From Achatina immaculata (lineage: Eukaryota > Mollusca > Gastropoda > Stylommatophora > Achatinidae): 64,000 nt of DNA. Position numbers and translations under genes: made by a program. The notes under the pieces are model-generated. The model had not been told where the DNA came from and did no database searches. It saw only the letters and a program-made list of their open reading frames with translations. The first letter of the stretch is position 1; each line of letters opens with the position of its first letter. The stretch covers positions 5,990,438-6,054,437 of the forward strand of contig CM019716.1 of assembly GCA_009760885.1 (NCBI GenBank), read 5' to 3'. This document shows, in pieces, positions 56,459 to 64,000 of this stretch.

Positions 56459-58700
56459 GGCTTTCTCGACCAGTTCAGCTTCTGTCTTTTCTTGTGCTAC
56501 TTGGTCAACCAGTTCAGTTTCTGTCTTTTCTTGTGCCACTTGGTCAACCAGTTCAGCTTCTGTCTTTTCTTGTGCCACTTGGTCAACCAGTTCAGCTTCT
56601 GTCTTTTCTTGTGCCACTTCGTCAACCAGTTCAGCTTCCGTCTTTTCTTGTGCCACTTGGTCAACCAGTTCAGCTTCTGTCTTTTCTTGTGCCACTTGGT
56701 CGACCAGTTCAGCTTCTGTCTTTTCTTGTGCCACTTGGTCAACCAGTTCAGCTTCTGTCTTTTTTTTTGTACCACTTGGTCAACCAGTTCAGCTTCTATC
56801 TTTTCTCCTGCCACTTGTTCAACCAGTTCAGCTTCTATCTTTTCTTCTGCCACTTGGTCAATCAGTTCACCTTCTGTCTTTCCTTCTGTCACTTGGTCAG
56901 CCAGTTCAGCTTCTCTCTTTTCTTCTGTCACTTGGTCAACCAGTTCAGCTTCTATCTTTTCTTCTGCCACTTGGTCAATCAGTTCACCTTCTGTCTTTCC
57001 TTCTGTCACTTGGTCAGCCAGTTCAGCTTCTCTCTTTTCTTCTGTCACTTGGTCAACCAGTTCAGTTTCTGTCTTTTCTTGTGCCACTTGGTCAACCAGT
57101 TCAGCTTCTGTCTTTTTTCTGGCACTTGGTCGACCAGTTCAGCTTCTGTCTTTTCTTCTGTCACTTGGTCAACCACTTCAGCTTCTGTCTTTTCTTGTGC
57201 CACTTGGTCAACCAGTTCAGCTTCTGTCTTTTTTCTGGCACTTGGTCGACCAGTTCAGCTTCTGTCTTTTCTTCTGTCACTTGGTCAACCACTTCAGCTT
57301 CTGTCTTTTCTTGTGCCACTTGGTCAACCAGTTCAGCTTCTGTCTTTTCTTGTGCCACTTCGTCAACCAGTTCAGCTTCTCTCTTTTCTTGTGTCACTTG
57401 GTCAACCAGTTCAGCTTCTGTCTTTTCTTGTGCCACTTCGTCAACCAGTTCAGCTTCTGTCTTTTGTTGTGCCACTTGGTCAACCAGTTCAGCTTCTGTC
57501 TTTTGTTGTGCCACTTGGTCAACCAGTTCAGCTTCTGTCTTTTGTTGTGCCACTTGGTCAACCAGTTCAGCTTCTGTCTTTTCTTGTGCCACTTGGTCAA
57601 CCCGTTCAGCTTCTGTCTTTTCTTTTGTACCACTTGGTCAACCAGTTCAGCTTCTGTCTTTTCTTGTGCCACTTGGTCAACCAGTTCAGCTTCTGTCTTT
57701 TCTTGTGCCACTTGGTCAACCCGTTCAGCTTCTGTCTTTTTTTTTGTACCACTTGGTCAACCAGTTCAGCTTCTGTCTTTTGTTGTGCCACTTGGTCAAC
57801 CAGTTCAGCTTCTATCTTTTCTTCTGCAACTTGGTCAATCAGTTCACCTTCTGTCTTTCCTTCTGTCACTTGGTCAACCAGTTCAGCTTCTATCTTTTCT
57901 TCTGTCACTTGGTCAACCAGTTCAGTTTCTGTCTTTTCTTGTGCCACTTGGTCAACCAGTTCAGCTTCTGTCTTTTTTGTGGCACTTGGTCGACCAGTTC
58001 AGCTTCTGTCTTTTCTTGTGCCACTTTGTCAACCCGTTCAGCATCTGTCTTTTCTTGTGCCACTTGGTCAACCAGTTCAGCTTCTGTCTTTTCTTGTGCC
58101 ACTTGGTCAACCCGTTCAGTTTCTGTCTTTTATTCTGTCACTTGGTCAACCAGTTCAGCTTCTGTCTTTTCTTGTGCCACTTGGTCAACCAGTTCAGCTT
58201 CTGTCTTTTCTTGTGCAACTTGGTCAACCAGTTCAGCTTCTGTCTTTTCTTGTGCCACTTGGTCAACCAGTTCAGCTTCTCTCTTTTCTTGTGCCACTTT
58301 GTCAACCCGTTCAGCTTCTGTCTTTTCTTGTGCCACTTGGTCAACCAGTTCAGCTTCTCTCTTTTCTTCTGTCACTTGGTCAACCAGTTCAGCTTCTCTC
58401 TTTTCTTCTGTCACTTGGTCAACCAGTTCAGCTTCTCTCTTTTCTTCTGTCACTTGGTCAACCAGTTCAGCTTCTGTCTTTTCTTGTGCCACTTTGTCAA
58501 CCAGTTCAGCTTCTGTCTTTTCTTGTGCCACTTTGTCAACCAGTTCAGCTTCTGTCTTTTCTTCTGTCACTTGGTCAACCAGTTCAGCTTCTGTCTTTTC
58601 TTGTGTCACTTGGTCAACCAGTTCAGCTTCTGTCTTTTGTTGTGCCACTTGGTCAACCAGTTCAGCTTCTCTCTTTTCTTGTTGTGTAGCTTGGTCAAAC
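56459..58700. repeat. 39 bp minisatellite (second type), about 57 copies
   Basis: TTCAGCTTCTGTCTTTTCTT plus GTGCCACTTGGTCAACCAG, period 39 bp with several 38-41 bp units. All three plus frames stay open for 730-869 codons. On the minus strand one frame gives 13-residue repeats of QEKTEAELVDQVA, hydrophilic and helix-prone, broken by shifts (near 56760, 57115, 57240, 57630) and by a TAA at about 58132. I treat it as non-coding, with the minus frame the only reading with protein-like composition. Confidence 0.9.
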
Positions 58701-59174
58701 CGTGAAAGAAAAAAAATCAGAAAAATACACATATTGTGTCTGTCAGTGCCCACTTCTCAACATAGAAAACAAAACGTATACACACATATCATCATCTTGT
58801 GCCCTCAACCCGATATCCTTTCACTGCAGTATTCTTTCATTTTGTACTGTCGTTCTTTTTCAAAACTGTCTATTTTATATTGTCTACCAAAGCTTTATCA
58901 GTGTCGAACTTTTGTTCCTTTTTTTTCCTTCTACTTTCCTTCTAGTAAGGATTTGATTATTGTATTATGTTTTTTGAAATGACCGAAATATCTTAACTGT
59001 CTTGTTCTGAATTTTATCATTAGTTATCTTTTTCGTTCTCAGTTGATTTATTTCTTGCTTGTTTACTTTTCTGTTGGCGAAATGTGTAATATTCTTCTGT
59101 ATGTCCACATTCCATGCGTGAGGTAATTATTCTCCATTGTCTTAATTAACGTCCACGCTTCTACAAGCATACAG
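58701..59174. other. No recognisable feature
   Basis: Unique AT-rich sequence. Confidence 0.45.
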
Positions 59175-59460
59175 TGCAGTATACATAGCATCTAATAGTA
59201 CAGTAAGCATAACATCTAATAGTACAGTAAGCATAACATCTAATAGTACAGTAAGCATAACATCTAATAGTACAGTAAGCATAACATCTAATGGTACAGT
59301 AAGCATAACATCTAATAGTACAGTAAGCATAACATCTAATAGTACAGTAAGCATAACATCTGGCAGTACAGTTTATATAACATGACGATACAGTACACAT
59401 AACATGTGACAGGACAGTATACATAACATCTGACAGTACAGTATATATATATATATATAT
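59175..59460. repeat. 24 bp minisatellite, about 10 copies, ending in TA run
   Basis: TAACATCTAATAGTACAGTA plus AGCA, period 24 bp; right-hand units diverge and a (TA)n of about 18 bp follows at 59443-59460. Confidence 0.92.
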
Positions 59461-59944
59461 AAAACATATGACCTTCAACTTTATTGTTTGTGTTGCATTT
59501 TTCGACATAAGAGGTTTTTTAAAATTCTGATTAATGTACATGTAACCATTTCTACTCTTGTTTATTTCCGTTTCGCGCTTGTACAAGCTGTATATACACA
59601 TAATCAAACAAGTACTTTACTCACACTGAAATAAGTACCTCTATACACAGTCCATATTTACACACGATCCACATTCATTTAAGTAAGCGTTATAAACATT
59701 GTCAAATTCTGAATAATATTGCGCATATATTAACAGCAGTCAAGATACTCTTGTTACTGACAAGAATACAATATTAAACAAGCACGCACACTCATGTATC
59801 TAAATCAGACAATCTTTGTCTCCGTACAGTTCTAGACACAAATTCGAGAAACACTAGAACCTGACATGCCAACATCAAAATTGTTCTATCGACTTTAGGA
59901 TTTCATAATTTTTTAATGTTGGTCTGCTGTTGTAATTCATGCTG
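59461..59944. other. No recognisable feature
   Basis: Unique AT-rich sequence. Confidence 0.45.
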
Positions 59945-60335
59945 TTCATTTATTTATCGCTTGATGATGTCTACCCATCTGTTCATCACTTGATGCTGTC
60001 TGCGGATCTGTTTATCACTTGGTGTTGTCTATTCATCTGTTTATAACTTGATATTGTCTGTTCTTCTGTTTATAACTTGATATTGTCTATTCATCTGTTT
60101 ATCGCTTGATGTTGGCTACTCATCTGTTTATCACTTGATGTTGTCTACTCATCTGTTTATCACTTGATGCTGTCTGCCGATCTGTTTATCACTTGATGTT
60201 GTCTGCGGATCTGTTTATGACTTGATGTTGTCTGCGGATCTGTTTATTACTTGATGTTGTCTGCGGATCTGTTTATCACTTGATGTTGTCTGCGGATCTG
60301 TTTATCGCTTGATGCTGTCTGCCCATCTATTTATT
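59945..60335. repeat. 29 bp minisatellite, about 13 copies
   Basis: TCTGTTTATCACTTGATGTT plus GTCTGCGGA, period 29 bp. Unrelated in sequence to the 29 bp satellite at 29-34 kb. Confidence 0.9.
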
Positions 60336-62285
60336 CCTTCTTTTGTTGTCTTTACATATGTTCCTGTTCCCTTAGAGACAGCGCAGCGACAGAAGACGGT
60401 GCGCCAATTTGCAATTTGGATATAGTTAATTCTCAGTTAATTCTCCTTTCAAATTTGCAAACAAAAGCCAAAATATTGATGACCTGACCTCAAAATATTT
60501 GTATAAAGCATTTTCTGATTGGTAGATTTTCAAAGGAGAGTGATTGGACATTTTTGTGGTGCTCCATAAAGTTTGATACGAATGATATATTACACTGGTA
60601 CTTGTCGCCGATTGGTCAGTTGTATTTTTGCAACATGTACCATCATTGGTGGAAAGTGGAGTTACACAACCTTACACTGTTTGTCTTTTCCCTTTGAGTA
60701 AAGTTCAATTTCTTTCACAAGTAGGTTTCTTTACAGATCTCTACAACAAGTGTGTGTGTGGGTGAACTTTTGCGCATTTGTACATAGGTATACACCATAC
60801 GCTGCAGGTTAAAACTGTTCAGTTTTAGAAAAGAAAGAAAGAAAGAAAGAAAGGAAATAATATTACTTTTATACAAGACTTTGTCACAGTAGATATTAAG
60901 ATACAAAATACTCTGCTCATGCAATGAATGACGAAGACGATGACGATGATGATGATGATGATGACACATTCACCGTAATAACTGTTTTACAAATCAAGTT
61001 CTTGGCCACTAATAAACAGTTGGAACAAACCAGGAAAGGATTTGCATGGAATGATTGTCAGCATAATTTCATGGCCAGTTTTAAGTCCTCAAGTCCCAGA
61101 AGTCTTAGCTACAGTCTTGTTTTAATAGGCGGATTGTTAGAATAGGATCTAGGAGGGTACGATGACGTCATCAAAATGTGTTTGTTTTTTTTTCTAGCGT
61201 GTGCATGATTAGGGGGAGCATTTATGTCGCACGTTTGAAATAGTGATTATAATATATAATGCGTGTATAATAATAATAATAATAATAATGGAGAACATAA
61301 TATACACATGATTCTCACAATTTTCGATCACCCGCTCTTTCAACAGTTTTCAGTTATAAAAAGAACACGTTCATTCCATACCGTTGTCCACTCTTTCGAC
61401 GCACTGTATTTCGACAATTGAAATATTATGTATTCACTGTCCATCTATGCATGAATCAAACTATTTGAAGGCATGGCTATATTTGTTTACCTTTAAGCTT
61501 TGTTTATTTATCCCTTGCTCGCAGTCGCACGTAGCATTTATTGCGTCATTTTCGTTTTTCTGCTGTTAAACACAACTGCAAGATTTTTTTTACAATATGG
61601 ATTCCACTTGTCGACCACTTCTTCCAATGTTCGACTGCGCCCTTTCAGACCAACACACAAGGGAGGCTTGCGGATCAAAATATCACACTCCAGACCGGGA
61701 TGCTTGATCAGAACACTGCTGACAGCAAGAGGCAGTCTCAGATATGTTATCTGCGCATTTTTTGGAAGAACCCTGCTCAGGCGCAGTTTTAATATTGAGA
61801 ACTACGAGGCTTTATTAATCCCCCTTAACCTTTAAACTTTCTACAATATATAACGCTATAAATACTCCCCACTTTCGGACGTCCTGCTGCAGAAAGATTT
61901 GTTTTTCCGATCTTTTAAATCCGTTGAAATAGTAGGGTTTTTTGTCGTAAATGTGTAAATATTTTTGGAATATACAGTGTTTCTTGATAACTACTTATTT
62001 TAAAGTTATTGAAACTACTTATTTTAAAGTTTGTATACAAATTATAGTGTCCGTCTAGCTTATGTTTGAAAACACTTCTGTCTTCTTACAGTAAAGTACT
62101 GTGTGTTTACCGACATCAACTTCTCTTTACGTCCACTTTGTGTACCAGTGCAGGAGCAACAGAATCTTGCTGGAAAGGGAGGAATATTTGTATTTTCTTT
62201 GTATCCAATCAAGAGTCTTATCCGCCATTACAGTGCATTCGCGTTGCTCGGTGATGGCTTGTTATGTAAGAACAGAGCCATATCA
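60336..62285. other. Long unassigned stretch with small microsatellites
   Basis: About 2 kb of mostly unique sequence. It holds (GAAA)n at about 60833-60855, (GAT)n at about 60940-60963 and (AAT)n at about 61269-61290. The overlapping 83- and 111-codon plus frames at 61500-61835 and frames near 62066-62324 lack known domains. This is the most gene-like unexplained part of the window, but I cannot support a gene. Confidence 0.35.
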
Positions 62286-62530
62286 AGTATGTACACTTGG
62301 TGCATCGTGCTCATAAATGACTAGAAACACCTCCGTCTAGCTCTGTTAGTACCTGTTTTACAGCAGTTGCTATTACAGTTATCCCCTGTCATACATGACA
62401 AAAATTATGTACACTTGGTGCACGGTACTTTGATCATATACGACTTGAGCTGTGTACACCTTGTGCGCCATATTTTTTATCATTTTATGGGTAAATCTAT
62501 GTACACCTGGTGCACCGTTCTTTGGTCATA
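62286..62530. repeat. Imperfect dispersed repeat with TGTACACTTGGTGCA core
   Basis: ATGTACACTTGGTGCATCGT near 62290 recurs near 62409, 62452 and 62501 with changes, together with TTTGGTCATATATGACT. About four irregular copies. Confidence 0.65.
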
Positions 62531-62616
62531 TATGACTTAGTCAAATAATTTCACATCAGCTGAAACAATGGTTACCAAACGGGGTTGTACCGACCACAGC
62601 ACCCCGCCCCCTGTAA

Positions 62617-62675
62617 AAAGGTAAAGGTAATCCTGTCATGCCTTAGAAGCACATAGGGATATGGTGTTAGTGCTG
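62617..62675 (-). mobile_element. SINE family 1, 3' fragment
   Basis: Matches the conserved part and TACCTTTAC tail of the SINE at 17662-17936. Same truncation type as the fragment at 11717-11796. Confidence 0.65.
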
Positions 62676-63649
62676 GGAAATATCTAAATAAGGGGGTGTG
62701 GGTGGGTGGGGAGGAACCATGAAGGAAACTGAGAACTCAGAGCCTTAGAATCAACATTGTGAAAAACCTTTGGAGGGGGGAGGGGGCCGCTAGAGATGTG
62801 ACTTGGGATGTAAGAGGGCGGCTGCAGGACAAAAAAGTCTGGGGACCGTCGATGTAGAGTCGGATTCGTAACAGTTTTCAAGCGCAGAAGATTTAACTGA
62901 ACACACACACACACACCCTCACACACACACCGCACACACGCACCACACTTCTGTTTCCAACAACGAGCTAAAAAAAATCAAGGAACAATTATTGTGTCTC
63001 CTCTGACATCTCCAGACTCCAGCCTCACCGGGACAAACACTCAAAGCCCAACAATTAAACCGAGATTTCTAGGAACAGAAGAAGAAACAGAATCGTTCCA
63101 TTAACTTGAACACTGCTTCGGCTTCCGCCACACTGACAGCGCCCTCTTGCCAGGGTAAGTTCAACTTGTGTCTGTTTTCTGTCTAACGTTTGCAATAATG
63201 TCAACTTCAGAAGCTATAACAAACATGAAGAGATATATATATATACAGACAGACAGACTCAAATGAATGGATTCATTATGTCCGGGACATGGGTTAGAGG
63301 AAAGAATTGAGGGAAAGAGAATCAACAAGATGGGAATAGCAATGTCTGTAAATGATGAATACTTTGTACAAGAAAAAAAATGTTAAATGCATACTTTATC
63401 TTAAAGAAAGAAAGAAAGAAAGATGATGAGAAAAAAAAGAGACACAAAGCGTAAAGGGGAAGAAAATGAAGTTGGAAGAAGAGATTTTTAAGAAGCAGAC
63501 CTGAACTGAAGGTTTAAAAGACAGAAGAAAAATGAAGATGGCGAAGACTGACAGACGAAGTGACGTGAACCTGGTAAAACTGGCCTTATTACCATCGACA
63601 GGGTCACTTTACTGTCCGGCTTCAATGTTTCCCAGAATCTCCTGTGTCT
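62676..63649. other. Unassigned; CA, TA/GACA and GAAA microsatellites
   Basis: Contains (CA)n at about 62900-62940, (TA)n then (GACA)n at about 63232-63258 and (GAAA)n at about 63400-63424. A strong splice-donor-like CAGGGTAAGT occurs at 63151-63160; no exon could be supported. Confidence 0.4.
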
Positions 63650-64000
63650 AATCAACTCTGATAACTTGCTTCTCACACCATCAACTCTGATAACTTGCCG
63701 CTTTCACCATCAACTCTGATAACTTGCCGCTTTCACCATCAACTCTGATAACTTGCTTCTCTCACCATCAACTCTGATAACTTGCTTCTCTCACCATCAA
63801 CTCTGATAACTTGCCGCTTTCACCATCAACTCTGATAACTTGCTTCTCTCACCATCAACTCTGATAACTTGCTTCTCTCACCATCAACTCTGATAACTTG
63901 CTTCTCTCACCATCAACTCTGATAACTTGCTTCTCTCACCATCAACTCTGATAACTTGCTTCTCTCACCATCAACTCTGATAACTTGCCGCTTTCACCAT
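63650..64000. repeat. 29 bp minisatellite, 12 or more copies, runs off the window
   Basis: CACCATCAACTCTGATAACT plus TGCTTCTCT or TGCCGCTTT, period 29 bp (63676, 63705). Two unit types are intermixed. It continues beyond 64000. Confidence 0.93.

Noticed and set aside
56373..58982. 869-codon plus-strand frame as a protein-coding gene
   Set aside because: All three plus frames are open at similar length and differ only by phase of the 39 bp unit. There is no domain, and the frame passes through unit-length changes into a different phase.
378..64000. Array periods divisible by 3 as evidence of coding selection
   Set aside because: About one third of the arrays have such periods, which is the chance expectation.

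Overview
This window looks like repeat-rich, AT-rich genomic DNA from an animal, most probably an invertebrate and possibly a mollusc. The evidence is a DD34D mariner element with TA target duplications, several non-LTR (LINE) ORF2 remnants, tRNA-derived SINEs with Pol III A and B boxes, a rhodopsin-class GPCR in one uninterrupted exon, and a very high density of minisatellites. The mollusc suggestion is an inference from the mix of element types, not a proof. Nothing in the window looks bacterial: there are no operons, Shine-Dalgarno-spaced genes or CRISPR.

Layout. 1-6.7 kb: a LINE fragment, then arrays of 43, 27, 20, 59, 54 and 27 bp units, and a GC-rich composite repeat lying between two CAT microsatellites. 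6.7-8.0 kb: a dead mariner. 8.2-13.2 kb: two fragments of LINE family A, then two copies of LINE family B facing each other as an inverted repeat of about 1.15 kb per arm. 13.3-24.7 kb: more minisatellites, a long pyrimidine tract, a LINE-A fragment, SINEs and a decayed LINE. 24.7-42.9 kb: a 29 bp satellite present in both orientations, one array expanded to about 4.1 kb, embedded in a ladder of direct duplications with 1.1-2.4 kb offsets. 43.4-47.3 kb: minisatellites, a second dead mariner inserted in one of them, and another LINE 3' end. 47.3-53.5 kb: a 2,776 bp direct duplication carrying one intact 518-residue GPCR gene and one frameshifted copy, each followed by a 40 bp array. 53.6-58.7 kb: another direct duplication (offset 1,395 bp) and two unrelated 39 bp arrays. 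58.7-64 kb: mostly sequence I cannot assign, plus three arrays.

The only gene I would defend as functional is the GPCR at 47,621-49,177 on the minus strand. It has the class A landmarks but carries Asn at position 3.32, where amine receptors have Asp, and DKW in place of DRY. Nearly all other long open frames, including one of 869 codons, are stop-free readings of tandem repeats. By my tally about a third of the window is minisatellite. Seven direct duplications were found; their junctions all show only 1-4 bp of shared sequence, which points to microhomology-driven copying or, less interestingly, to assembly error. Mobile elements sit inside older tandem arrays in three places.
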